The position numbers and the translations under genes are program-made. The notes under the pieces are model-generated. The model was not told the DNA's origin. It saw only the letters and a list, made by a program, of their open reading frames with translations, and did no database searches. Below are positions 47,117-56,008 of a DNA stretch of 64,000 nucleotides, one piece after another. Numbering within the stretch: position 1 is the stretch's first letter; each line of letters opens with the position of its first letter. The DNA comes from Pedobacter sp. MC2016-24 (GTDB taxonomy: Bacteria > Bacteroidota > Bacteroidia > Sphingobacteriales > Sphingobacteriaceae): NCBI RefSeq assembly GCF_015223055.1, contig NZ_JADFBX010000003.1, forward strand, positions 62,001 to 126,000, in the 5' to 3' direction.

Positions 47117-48979
47117 ATGGAAAAGAAACTAGTTACAGAAATCAATATAGAGGATAAGGAAATTACTCATTTTGCTTCCTTTAGCCTGCAACAAGCTTTT
47201 AACGATCATCATTATTTCGAATTACGTTTTAACCATGATCAGATGGGTGCGCCAGGTCTGATCAGTTTAGATGATAGTCGTGATTTTGTAGGCAAAACCT
47301 TAACTGCATCTTTTGGCCATTTGCCAGGTGGTATGCAGCATTTTGTGGGTTTGGTGTCTAAAGTTGAGCTGTCACAGAACCATGGTTACCATGGGGTTTT
47401 AATTGTAAGTGGGTATAGTCCTACGATTTTAATTGACCGTGGACCAGATTTAGGCTCTTACTTAGATAAAGACCTGAATGAAATTGTGAAATTGGCCACA
47501 AAAGATACACCGGCCAATGATTTAAAGGTTGTGACCAATGCCTCGCGAAGTGCATCTATAGATTATATCATTCAGTATAGAGAAAGTGATTTTGCATTTC
47601 TTAACCGGCTTTCTGCCGAATATCATGAATGGCTTTACTATGATGGAAAGCAACTCAACTTCGGAAAACCCAACGAACAAAAAGAAGTGGCTTTGTTTTA
47701 TGGAAGAGATGTCCAGGAAATGCAGTATGCTATGGAAATTGCACCCATCAAAAACAGGCGCTTCTCTTACAATTCAAAGCAAAATGACATTTTGCAGGGC
47801 GAAAGTACAGGTAAAGCCAGTGGCACGCCAGATTTATCACATGCCATTCAGGCTTCAAATCTAACCTATAGTAAAATCTTCAATCAACCTGCATTGATCA
47901 GGGTGGATAATGATGACGACATTAAAAATCTGGTAGAAAATGAAGAAAAAGCGAATACCAGTGAACTTTTAAAAGTGACGGGCAGGGGCGATAATGCCGA
48001 ACTTAGTATTGGCAGTATTGCTGAAATTACCATGAGCCTCCGTAAAGAACTTGCTTTTACAACTGAAAGCCTGGGCAAGTTTCTGATCACCAGCATTAAA
48101 CACCACATCGATGAAAATGGTAAGTATCACCATACCTTCGAAGGAAAAATATCAAGCACAGAGCGCTTATTGGTTAGAAATTTCGAAAAGCCACAACCTG
48201 ATATGCAATTGGCAGACGTGATTGATAATAACGATCCACAGGGCCAAGGCCGCATTAAGGTGCAATTTAAGTGGAAATGCTTAACCAATGATGTAACCGA
48301 GTGGTTACGCGTGGTTAGTCCGAGTGCAGGTACCGGTGACCGGGGAAATAACCGCGGATATTTTGCAATACCAGAGATTGACGATCAGGTAATGGTTGCC
48401 TTTGAAGAAGGAAACATCGCTCGTCCGGTAGTAATGGGAAGTGTTTACCATAGTGCAAACGTGGATAGCAGTCCCTTAATTAAAAATCACCTGAAAAGTA
48501 TTATGACCAGAAGCGGTCACCTGATCGAGTTTGACGATGATCCGAATACCCAGGGGATTAAGATTACCGATATCAACAGCAATATTATCCATATTGACAC
48601 CAAGGGCAATAATATTACCGTCACTGCGCTGGAAAACATGACTTTAAACTGTAAGAACATGCAGATCAATGTAGCAGAAAATATGGATATGAAAGTGGGC
48701 AAAGATCAATCGGTTTCTGTCGGCAATAACCAGACTACCTCTGTAAATAAAGATCTGGGTACAACAGTAGGCAATAATTATTCGCTTAGCGCAACCGGAG
48801 ACATCCAGGAAAGTTCAGATAAAAGATCAGAGTACGTAACCAAGGATTTTGTAAGGCAGTCAGAAACTTCAAACGAGCTCGCCAGTGAAATCTCCATTTT
48901 TAGTCAAAAGGAAAACATGACCCTGCAAAGCGGCAAAACCGTGGAAATAAACAGTGCAGAGAAATCAAAATTATTCTAG
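47117..48979 (+). CDS. tssI: T6SS spike protein VgrG (TssI)
   Basis: The protein has 620 residues. The gp27-like part spans about 1-367 (FAFLNRLSAEYHEWLYYDG). A gp5-like OB-fold lies at about 368-447 (QGRIKVQFKWKC, TEWLRVVSPSAGTGDRGNN, ARPVVMGSVYH). A C-terminal beta-helix spike follows, with repeated short strands (VGKDQSVSVGNNQTTSV). No extra enzymatic domain is attached, so cargo must bind separately. It heads the effector island, whose genes follow with gaps of 2-39 nt or overlaps. Confidence 0.94.
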   Translation: MEKKLVTEINIEDKEITHFASFSLQQAFNDHHYFELRFNHDQMGAPGLISLDDSRDFVGKTLTASFGHLPGGMQHFVGLVSKVELSQNHGYHGVLIVSGYSPTILIDRGPDLGSYLDKDLNEIVKLATKDTPANDLKVVTNASRSASIDYIIQYRESDFAFLNRLSAEYHEWLYYDGKQLNFGKPNEQKEVALFYGRDVQEMQYAMEIAPIKNRRFSYNSKQNDILQGESTGKASGTPDLSHAIQASNLTYSKIFNQPALIRVDNDDDIKNLVENEEKANTSELLKVTGRGDNAELSIGSIAEITMSLRKELAFTTESLGKFLITSIKHHIDENGKYHHTFEGKISSTERLLVRNFEKPQPDMQLADVIDNNDPQGQGRIKVQFKWKCLTNDVTEWLRVVSPSAGTGDRGNNRGYFAIPEIDDQVMVAFEEGNIARPVVMGSVYHSANVDSSPLIKNHLKSIMTRSGHLIEFDDDPNTQGIKITDINSNIIHIDTKGNNITVTALENMTLNCKNMQINVAENMDMKVGKDQSVSVGNNQTTSVNKDLGTTVGNNYSLSATGDIQESSDKRSEYVTKDFVRQSETSNELASEISIFSQKENMTLQSGKTVEINSAEKSKLF

Positions 48980-48981
48980 TT

Positions 48982-49152
48982 ATGGCCATTACAAAACAAT
49001 CAAACAATATGAAAATTAAGGTTCGCTCGGATTATAACCTGGTTGTGGAGCAAAAATTAGAGAAAATGGCTGATCAGCTAAATGTCGAAGCTATGTATCA
49101 AAATTTAGTTTTGGCAAGTAACAAACAAATTGTTGGCGAAGGAAATAAATAG
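48982..49152 (+). CDS. Small 56-residue protein between vgrG and the protease effector gene
   Basis: ATG at 48982 lies 2 nt after the vgrG stop, and TAG at 49150-49152 lies 3 nt before the next ATG. It is a charged, helix-prone protein without Cys and without a signal (KIKVRSDYNLVVEQKLEKMA, then a short tail). No family is recognised. Tight packing on both sides argues that it is real and co-translated. A small adaptor or cargo-loading factor for the VgrG tip is possible but purely inferred. Confidence 0.7.
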   Translation: MAITKQSNNMKIKVRSDYNLVVEQKLEKMADQLNVEAMYQNLVLASNKQIVGEGNK

Positions 49153-49155
49153 GTT

Positions 49156-50412
49156 ATGGCAAATGTTCAATTTAAAGAGTATACGCCAACATTAATAGAG
49201 ATCGAACCGAAGTGTCTGGTGCATTTTCGTCCACATAGCAAATACAATGGCGAGTTTGGTTTCGATTGGGTCAGGCTCGGTGATTCCGGAAATAAAGGCG
49301 ATGTATGGTATAAAAACATTATCGGCTATTACGAGACCCCGAAAAAAGCAAATGGTGATTACGATTACTGTAACCCTAAATTTATTCAAAGCACTAAAGC
49401 ATATGACAATCTGGTTTTCGGCGAGTTCAGACGTTTTTCTGTTCCCTGGAAAACCACTAATAAAGACGCGCCCTACATCTATGCCATCCCTTATATGACC
49501 TTGCTTCCCGAATATTCGGCCAAGCTAAAACTCATTGTCGAAGTAGAAGAGGAACCTGAAAAGTTCGAATTTAAGTATAATGAAGCCTTTTTTGATGTCG
49601 CCATAGATAAGGAGCTGCCCCTAACAAAAGGGAAATTGACACTAGACAGTGCAATCACGGTCAAGTGTAAAGATTATTTCGAAAAAGATGAATTTATTGA
49701 GGTTTATGCCTTGAAGGAGGGTGAAAAGTATCTCGTTGGCCAGCTCATTGTGAAACGAAATCATACCAAATTTCATCGTTTTATAAAAGTCTGTTTTGTG
49801 AATGTCAGGATTGGAACTAAGCAATCGATGATGAGTATTACGAATGAAAAAGTTGCCTTGCGAAAGTATCTGAGACAAGCCTACATCAAAGCTGAGATCA
49901 AAACTGAAAACATTTCAGCCTCCAGCGAAAAGGAAATTCTGGATGCACTCGATAAATATAGCGAGGATCCTAAGGATTCTGCATTTTACATTCTGGAGAA
50001 ATATCTGTATCAGCAACAGAAAAAGAACTATCTCGCATCTAAATACAACAATTACAGAAAAATATTTTTCGTTCCGATGATTCTTGAAAGTAAGTCCTGT
50101 GGAAGTACGGGTTATGTGATGGGGCAAACCCAGGAAATTCCGAAAAAGAAGGGACTGGAAAAGCCGAGCATTGTGATTGCTGATATTGTCAGAACAAATA
50201 AAATACTGAAAACTCCGCCGAGCATTGATGAGAGCACTGTTGCCCATGAAATGTGTCATAGTATAGCGCTTTCACACACTTTCCTCAACAACAGCAAATA
50301 TGTTTTTAAAGAATTTACTACAGATAACATTATGGATTATTACGGTAAAACTGCCATAAAGGCCAAGCAGTTATACAAGTGGCAATGGGAGCGGTTATGG
50401 GAAATGTTATAA
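49156..50412 (+). CDS. Candidate T6SS effector with metzincin-like zinc protease domain
   Basis: The protein has 418 residues and no signal peptide, as expected for a T6SS cargo. The N-terminal region contains GEFGFDWVRLGDSG, a beta-rich module that may dock to the spike. The C-terminus has a zinc site His364-Glu365-x-x-His368 with His374 (HEMCHSIALSH). It fits the metzincin HExxHxxGxxH except that Ala replaces Gly. A downstream NIMDYYG provides the Met-turn (Met393). A zinc metallopeptidase acting on a target protein or peptidoglycan peptide is predicted. The next gene, a lipoprotein, overlaps the end of this one. Confidence 0.75.
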   Translation: MANVQFKEYTPTLIEIEPKCLVHFRPHSKYNGEFGFDWVRLGDSGNKGDVWYKNIIGYYETPKKANGDYDYCNPKFIQSTKAYDNLVFGEFRRFSVPWKTTNKDAPYIYAIPYMTLLPEYSAKLKLIVEVEEEPEKFEFKYNEAFFDVAIDKELPLTKGKLTLDSAITVKCKDYFEKDEFIEVYALKEGEKYLVGQLIVKRNHTKFHRFIKVCFVNVRIGTKQSMMSITNEKVALRKYLRQAYIKAEIKTENISASSEKEILDALDKYSEDPKDSAFYILEKYLYQQQKKNYLASKYNNYRKIFFVPMILESKSCGSTGYVMGQTQEIPKKKGLEKPSIVIADIVRTNKILKTPPSIDESTVAHEMCHSIALSHTFLNNSKYVFKEFTTDNIMDYYGKTAIKAKQLYKWQWERLWEML

Positions 50413-51119
50413 AAGTTCTTCAAATAAATTTGATGCTTTGCCTGTTGGTTTTGTCATGTTCCTGCCGGCAAACCAAATCGGGACAGGTAAGGCAACAAGA
50501 TACTATACCCAATAAAAAAAATAAAACTGCACAGGAAAAAGAACCACAAATGAAAAAGTTTGATGTTGATAATTATGAAAAGCGGATGATCGCAAATCCG
50601 GATTATGAGGGAAGGACACTGGAAGATGGATCTTATGTGAGAGAATATTATATTCCTAAGCCCAATGTAGATGCAGAGCCCTTTACCCGAAATGCTGCGC
50701 AGCTTTTTGTAGAACGGATCGAACATAAAGATGGATTTCACGAGCTGATTTCCTATTACAACAATGGAAATATCCATGAATACAATCAATTTTTTTCGAT
50801 CGAACTGGAAGTTGGCATCTGGAAATATTACGATGCGCAGGGCAACCTGACCAAATCCGTCGATAAGGATTTGGGTTACAAATTTACCCTGAACGATATC
50901 ATTGCCTTTGGTAAAAGAAATGGGGTTGATTTTCATCAGGATGGAGATTTGCAGCGGGCTTTTAGCGACCGGTTTAAAAAAAATGTCTGGACGGTGATCT
51001 GGATTGAAGATTTGCCAGCCGGAGATCGTGTTCAGCATGTTTGTATATTAGATGGCAACAGTGGTGATGTATTGGAACGACTGAAGCGGCCTGCACCGAC
51101 ACGCAAGGCAAGCAGGTAG
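50397..51119 (+). CDS. Lipoprotein, candidate immunity protein for the zinc protease
   Basis: The protein has 240 residues from the ATG at 50397; a GTG at 50379 and an ATG at 50385 also exist. The signal peptide ends at LVLSCSC. The start overlaps the protease gene by 16 nt, so the two are translationally coupled. The mature part has no recognised domain and shows short repeats such as YYNNGNIHEYNQFF, reminiscent of MORN-like antitoxin folds. Location in the periplasm plus coupling fits an immunity protein for an effector delivered to that compartment. Function is inferred from context only. Confidence 0.62.
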   Translation: MGNVIKVLQINLMLCLLVLSCSCRQTKSGQVRQQDTIPNKKNKTAQEKEPQMKKFDVDNYEKRMIANPDYEGRTLEDGSYVREYYIPKPNVDAEPFTRNAAQLFVERIEHKDGFHELISYYNNGNIHEYNQFFSIELEVGIWKYYDAQGNLTKSVDKDLGYKFTLNDIIAFGKRNGVDFHQDGDLQRAFSDRFKKNVWTVIWIEDLPAGDRVQHVCILDGNSGDVLERLKRPAPTRKASR

Positions 51120-51158
51120 CGATTTAGAATTGGTTGATTTGATAACGGAGGCAAACCT

Positions 51159-52115
51159 ATGGACATTTCAAATAAAACAATACACTATTCAGGTATCAAT
51201 GCCCTTCGTTTAGAATGGCCGGCTGAACTGTGTATTAAATATGGAGTTGTACTTACTTTTAACTCGGCGGAAGGAAAAAGTAATGAGGTGAAATATGTGT
51301 TGCAGATTACCAGGTTAAAACCCGGTCCGGCAGGGCAGGCCTTATTTCAGATCGAGCGCATCGGCGGTGTTTTTGTTAACGAAATCTTACCTGATCTGGT
51401 AGCTGACCGCCTTGCTTATGCGGCGGGGCAGGTATTTTACCCCTTAGTTATTACAGTTGACCAAAATGGCGGCTTTGAAAGCATTTACAACCATCAGGAA
51501 ATCCTAAAAAGATGGCCAGGTATCAAAGATAACGTCCTGAATAATTTTGAAGGGAGTGTTGTTGAGGATTATATCGGTCGGATGGAACAACAGCTTGCCA
51601 ACGCCGATTGTATACAGCTTGCATTTTTAAACAACGATTGGTTTATCCAGATATTTTTTAAGCCAATTTATAAAGAATATGGCCCGGACCAGGTTGCTGA
51701 ATCGACCTATAAATTTCCGATAGCGCGGGATTTTAAGACAGAAGGCTATTTAACCAGGGAAAAATTGAGCGCAGAAACAAATGATTTTGGAGGAATTGAA
51801 CTGCTGCACGAGGGCCCAATATTGGCCATGGAAGAGGAGGAATTGTACCTGGACAGCAAAATCACAGGTGATTACAAAGGCGTTTACCTTTTACATCCCA
51901 AATTTAAGCGAATCATCTCCGTTGTTTCAGATTTTACTTACCAGGAACTGCAGAAAAAAAGTGTACAGGTAAAAATAGTGCTGATCCCGGAAGAAGGGAA
52001 CGAATTTGATCATGATTTTATATTAGATACCAATGTTACCGGTTTACCGGTATCAGAAATGGTGATCCTTGATGGACAATCTGGAAAAGGATTTTGGGAT
52101 CGTTTACTAAAATAG
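51159..52115 (+). CDS. Unknown 318-residue protein preceding the PAAR-like gene
   Basis: I recognise no family. The protein is soluble without a signal peptide, mixed alpha/beta, and has a C-terminal VILDGQSGKGFWDRLLK. It lies 39 nt behind the candidate immunity gene and 7 nt before the PAAR-like gene, so it is clearly part of the effector island. Since chaperones or adaptors in other T6SS loci occupy the slot just upstream of the tip or cargo gene, a loading chaperone for the following tip/effector pair is a reasonable guess. Confidence 0.7.
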   Translation: MDISNKTIHYSGINALRLEWPAELCIKYGVVLTFNSAEGKSNEVKYVLQITRLKPGPAGQALFQIERIGGVFVNEILPDLVADRLAYAAGQVFYPLVITVDQNGGFESIYNHQEILKRWPGIKDNVLNNFEGSVVEDYIGRMEQQLANADCIQLAFLNNDWFIQIFFKPIYKEYGPDQVAESTYKFPIARDFKTEGYLTREKLSAETNDFGGIELLHEGPILAMEEEELYLDSKITGDYKGVYLLHPKFKRIISVVSDFTYQELQKKSVQVKIVLIPEEGNEFDHDFILDTNVTGLPVSEMVILDGQSGKGFWDRLLK

Positions 52116-52122
52116 ACAAGAC

Positions 52123-52602
52123 ATGGCAGAGAAACATATTGTAGTTCAGGGAGCACAATGCATGTGTAAATTCGGCTCAGCTCCCGATAAACTAAAGGTA
52201 AAGACGCATACCAAAGAATATGCAAACGATAAAGACGGCAGCGAGAAACCGATAGCCACTACCAAAGATATTGGAAAAACTTTTGAGAAGAATATGTTTG
52301 GTTCCTGCTCAAAAATGAACAATAACCCCTGCAATGCAGTGGTCACGAAATGGTCTGGTTTTTATGAAGATTCCATCCTGGCCAATGGCGGACAGATGCT
52401 GCTTGAAGATAGCAAAGCTACTTGTCCCAGTGGTGCTACAGATTGCATTCAGATCGTTCAGCATGGTCAAAAAACGGAACCTTCAAAACAAAATTTTAAT
52501 AACGCCGATAAGGATGTACAATCGCAGCTCAACCCAATGTCTGAGTCATTAGCTGAACCTGCCGATAATTCTGAAGGCCTTGAAGTAAGTGTTAAAGCAT
52601 AA
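52123..52602 (+). CDS. PAAR-like (DUF4280) spike-tip protein
   Basis: The protein has 159 residues. Cys-rich motifs typical of the DUF4280/PAAR-like family are present: GAQCMCKFGSAP near the N-terminus, GSCSKMNNNPCNAVVTKW, then LEDSKATCPSGATDC. These proteins sharpen the VgrG spike and carry cargo. The last 40 residues are a Ser/Glu-rich tail (SQLNPMSESLAEPADNS) that may contact the next protein, encoded 3 nt downstream. It is the only PAAR-type protein seen in the locus. Confidence 0.85.
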   Translation: MAEKHIVVQGAQCMCKFGSAPDKLKVKTHTKEYANDKDGSEKPIATTKDIGKTFEKNMFGSCSKMNNNPCNAVVTKWSGFYEDSILANGGQMLLEDSKATCPSGATDCIQIVQHGQKTEPSKQNFNNADKDVQSQLNPMSESLAEPADNSEGLEVSVKA

Positions 52603-52605
52603 CGT

Positions 52606-55395
52606 ATGGCAAAGGGAATTAAAAAAATCGTTTGGACCGGTGAAGGTAAGGTGTACAATTCTGCTAAAGGATCTGTGCCCGGTCAGTTGGTTGTCGTTGC
52701 TCCCGATCAATATGTTTGGTTCAAAATCGGAGAATGGCAGGCAGGAACTAACGAACAAGATAAGAAGAAAGATATCAAGTGGGCTGTTTTTAGTGCCAAA
52801 GGATCCATCGATCTGCAGAAGACCTTACCCAGCAACTTTCAATACGGCTATAAGATACCCAGAAAATTATGTGGACCATATTTGTGGATGATCGAGGCTA
52901 CATGGAGTGGTAATTTTGATGGTAAATCCGGATTGAAAATCAGAGGTGAATCGCCTGCCAGAATTATAGACAGCAGGTGGTCTAAGGTTGAAGGCGGTGC
53001 GGATGTACGCAAAACTTACCAGTTTTCATATGGAGAACTCATTTGGCTCAGACTGTTTACCGAAGGCTTAAACGGCTATAATAATGTAGAAGTCCGGGTG
53101 TTCAGAAAGCTGCGCGCAGCACTTGGTTTATGGCCAAAAGATGATGAAGAAACCCGGAGAATTTACTTTGTCAATGTGATTGACGGAGAAATCAACCTGA
53201 AAATTCCCAATACTTTTTCCTGGTACCAATCTATTAATGACCGTGCATCAGTGGAGGAATTTTATGTTCGCGTAGTGCATCCTGCAACCGGGCAGTATAT
53301 TCAGGATAGTTTTGGTCATGGCGATACTGCCCATGCCCGTTTTTTAAGGTTAAAAGATAAGGTGGTCTCACAGGTGGTCACCATACCAGAAAACAGGACA
53401 CCTGTCACCATTTACCAGCCAGATAAAAATGAGGCCAGGTTTGAGTTGTGTAAATTTGAACAGATCAGGATTACAGAACCAGGAGTTAAACCCGTACTGA
53501 TTTTTGACAATGGAAAAGGTGTCAGAAATATCCAGGACCGGAGAGAAAAAATTGTAGAGCCCATTATCTTTAATTTTGACAGTACCGAATTATCTGCAGA
53601 GAGTTTACAGAAATTGAACAATATTCTCCGGTTTTTGCTTGAGCACAGATTCAGTACCATACAACTAGAAGGTTTCGCTTGTGTAATCGGCAAGCAAAAC
53701 CACAATAACATCTTATCCGAGAACCGAGCTAAAACCGTTAAAGAGTTTTTTGTCAAGGGCAAGCTTGATGCTAACCGGATCAAAACAATAGGCCGCGGCG
53801 AAGTCAAACCAACGGATGATAAGATGGGCAGGGATAATATCAAGTATAAAAATGAAGCAGATTACAAGGGGAATCGCAGGGTAGACATTTCTTTCGAATA
53901 TTATGGCCATAATGCCGAAACCATTATCTACCAAACCATTTTAGGGCCAACGCCTACCAATGTGAAGATTGAGCCTTTAAAGTATGATACCAAGGCCTGT
54001 TTTGAGCGGCCTAAGCATAGTAAAAAGTTATCGCTCATCAATATCAACGTCACGGCCGAAGAAGAAGGAAGTATGACTATTCCTGCCATTTCGAGTATGG
54101 CAAAAGAATACCCAATGCCTCTGCATTACATCTGGCCCATCAACAAATTAACTGATTTGAGTACGTTCAGTTCGGCCAATGACTATGTGGTGCACATTCA
54201 TTCCTGTCGGTATTTCTCAGTTCGTAATAATCCAACTGTAAAAGTAAAGGTTTACCCGGATGTGAAATGGAACCTTGATTTTGCTTTAAATCTATCCAAT
54301 GATTTGAGTGTGAAATGGCAAAACTTAAAAGAGAAGGACCTGAAGGATTTCCAAAAAAAAGCAGGGAAAATTGGTGCAGAAAGAAGGTGGCAGCAAAAAG
54401 AAGCTTCGTTCAGTTTTAGCTTAAAGGCCCAATGGGATAAATCAGGTACCACATACGGTACCACTAAAGAACTGAAAGCCACGTACGAGGATAAGTTCAA
54501 AAAACTTTACGATATATTCTCCTCCATCGGATCTATTGCAGATGGTGTGACCAGCGTTACCAAAGGTGCTGTAAAAAAAGCCCTTCCGGGGGTGCCAGCG
54601 AGTTTTGCGGTAAAACCACCTAACCTTTCTTTAACCGGAGAATGGTTCCTGAAGAAGGTGAAGAATACGGTAGATGTGGAGGAAGTTGGTACAGATGTAA
54701 CCATTAAGCTCAATGCAAATCCGCTCATCGGGCTGGAAATTACGATAGACTTGCTTGGCGCTATTGTCTGGGGAGTAGCTGGAGCAGTAAGTGGTGGTAG
54801 TGCGGCTCCCGGAGTGCTCAAATTATATGATCAGCTTCAGGGAAAACTAAAATCCGGTATCAATGTTGGAAATGATAGCGTAAGCTTTAAAGCCAATGTT
54901 AAAATTTATATGGATTTGATCATTACCAGCGAAATCATCATTGATTCTAAGTTCCAATTCAATACTGTTGGCAAACCTTCCGATTCCAGACTTGAGGTTT
55001 GTGCCAAGGCCAGGCTTAAAATTGCGCTCAAAGTAGGGGTAGAGATCAAAGGGGAAGTTTCTTTGGTGGTGGTTAAAGCCTATGCATTTTTCGAAGCATC
55101 TGCTTCCGGTGAGGCTTCTGTAACCTTCGGTCACAAGATCATCTACGATGAAAAAGGATTGTATTACAGGCCGCTTCTTGGTTTCGACGGCCTCAATGCG
55201 AAATATGTGGTTTATATCTCCATGGGGCTGGCAAAAAAGATCGTTGTCGATAAAACCAAAATTGAACAGGCAGAAAACGATAAAGTAGAAATTGCAAGCG
55301 GAAATTATCCGGAAGTTATTCCCAAATTTGACGTAATCGATTATTTAGAGAAATTATTTGAAACAAGTGCCAACATACCATTAATTAAAAACTAA
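52606..55395 (+). CDS. Candidate T6SS effector with central OmpA-like domain
   Basis: The protein has 929 residues and no signal peptide. An N-terminal beta-rich region (about 1-300) begins with IKKIVWTGEGKVYNSAKG. An OmpA-like peptidoglycan-binding domain spans about 310-435 (PIIFNFDSTELS, GFACVIGKQNHNNILSENRA, GNRRVDISFEYYG). A C-terminal half of about 490 residues is of unknown fold. Around residues 707-740 it has a long hydrophobic Gly/Ala stretch (LEITIDLLGAIVWGVAGAVS), then amphipathic beta-strands. The combination suggests cargo delivered to the periplasm that anchors to the cell wall and acts on a membrane, possibly a pore-former. That last step is inference. It directly follows the PAAR-like gene and is followed 4 nt later by a lipoprotein gene. 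Confidence 0.7.
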   Translation: MAKGIKKIVWTGEGKVYNSAKGSVPGQLVVVAPDQYVWFKIGEWQAGTNEQDKKKDIKWAVFSAKGSIDLQKTLPSNFQYGYKIPRKLCGPYLWMIEATWSGNFDGKSGLKIRGESPARIIDSRWSKVEGGADVRKTYQFSYGELIWLRLFTEGLNGYNNVEVRVFRKLRAALGLWPKDDEETRRIYFVNVIDGEINLKIPNTFSWYQSINDRASVEEFYVRVVHPATGQYIQDSFGHGDTAHARFLRLKDKVVSQVVTIPENRTPVTIYQPDKNEARFELCKFEQIRITEPGVKPVLIFDNGKGVRNIQDRREKIVEPIIFNFDSTELSAESLQKLNNILRFLLEHRFSTIQLEGFACVIGKQNHNNILSENRAKTVKEFFVKGKLDANRIKTIGRGEVKPTDDKMGRDNIKYKNEADYKGNRRVDISFEYYGHNAETIIYQTILGPTPTNVKIEPLKYDTKACFERPKHSKKLSLININVTAEEEGSMTIPAISSMAKEYPMPLHYIWPINKLTDLSTFSSANDYVVHIHSCRYFSVRNNPTVKVKVYPDVKWNLDFALNLSNDLSVKWQNLKEKDLKDFQKKAGKIGAERRWQQKEASFSFSLKAQWDKSGTTYGTTKELKATYEDKFKKLYDIFSSIGSIADGVTSVTKGAVKKALPGVPASFAVKPPNLSLTGEWFLKKVKNTVDVEEVGTDVTIKLNANPLIGLEITIDLLGAIVWGVAGAVSGGSAAPGVLKLYDQLQGKLKSGINVGNDSVSFKANVKIYMDLIITSEIIIDSKFQFNTVGKPSDSRLEVCAKARLKIALKVGVEIKGEVSLVVVKAYAFFEASASGEASVTFGHKIIYDEKGLYYRPLLGFDGLNAKYVVYISMGLAKKIVVDKTKIEQAENDKVEIASGNYPEVIPKFDVIDYLEKLFETSANIPLIKN

Positions 55396-55399
55396 CCCT

Positions 55400-56008
55400 A
55401 TGAAATATTTATTCTTAATCCTGATCGGAATGACTGTTATGTCCTGTGAATCACAAACCAAAACGGATCTTCTAGCCTTAAAGCTGGATGAAAATGTATC
55501 CAATATCGTCCAGGCAGACCAGGAATTAAAAAAGGATCAGGATCCCAATCTTGGACTGCATGCTTATGCAACAAATAAGCCAGGCAATTATGCGCTTGGC
55601 GGAATTAAACTGAGTACCTATGATTTCCCTAATGGAAACCTTGCAGATCACAATCATTTATATTTGTTTATTGCCAATAAGGATAAACCAAATTATTTGG
55701 GATTTAATTATAGCTCCGTAAATCAGGCAGAAACCAAGTCCATCATCGACTTTTTGAAAAAGACCTACTCCGGTTACGAACGAAGAGATAGCAAGGGAAA
55801 TGGCGAATCTTATTTTTGGGATGTACCCAAGCTGGATGCCTGGATTTTTGTCTATCAGGGAATCTCAAACGATAAGAATGACAAGCAATTTTTTACCACC
55901 AATTTTATATTAGTCAAAAAAGGAACTCCGATGGAAAATAGCACTGATCCGAAGGTCATGACGATCAAAGACTATTATACCATGATGTATCCAGATGTAC
56001 TTAAATAA
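55400..56008 (+). CDS. Lipoprotein, candidate immunity protein for the OmpA-domain effector
   Basis: This 202-residue lipoprotein has a signal peptide ending at TVMSC. The mature part has no recognised domain; it is mixed alpha/beta with LYLFIANKDKPNYLGFNY. It starts 4 nt after the large candidate effector, and its stop shares one base with the start of the next gene (TAATG). Periplasmic location and position directly behind a presumed effector are the reasons for the immunity guess. No sequence feature shows toxin binding. Confidence 0.6.
   Translation: MKYLFLILIGMTVMSCESQTKTDLLALKLDENVSNIVQADQELKKDQDPNLGLHAYATNKPGNYALGGIKLSTYDFPNGNLADHNHLYLFIANKDKPNYLGFNYSSVNQAETKSIIDFLKKTYSGYERRDSKGNGESYFWDVPKLDAWIFVYQGISNDKNDKQFFTTNFILVKKGTPMENSTDPKVMTIKDYYTMMYPDVLK

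Noticed and set aside
50454..51038. 194-codon minus-strand frame opposite the lipoprotein gene
   Set aside because: Antisense to a plausible gene in a rightward operon. Its translation is rich in Ile and Phe without domain signs.
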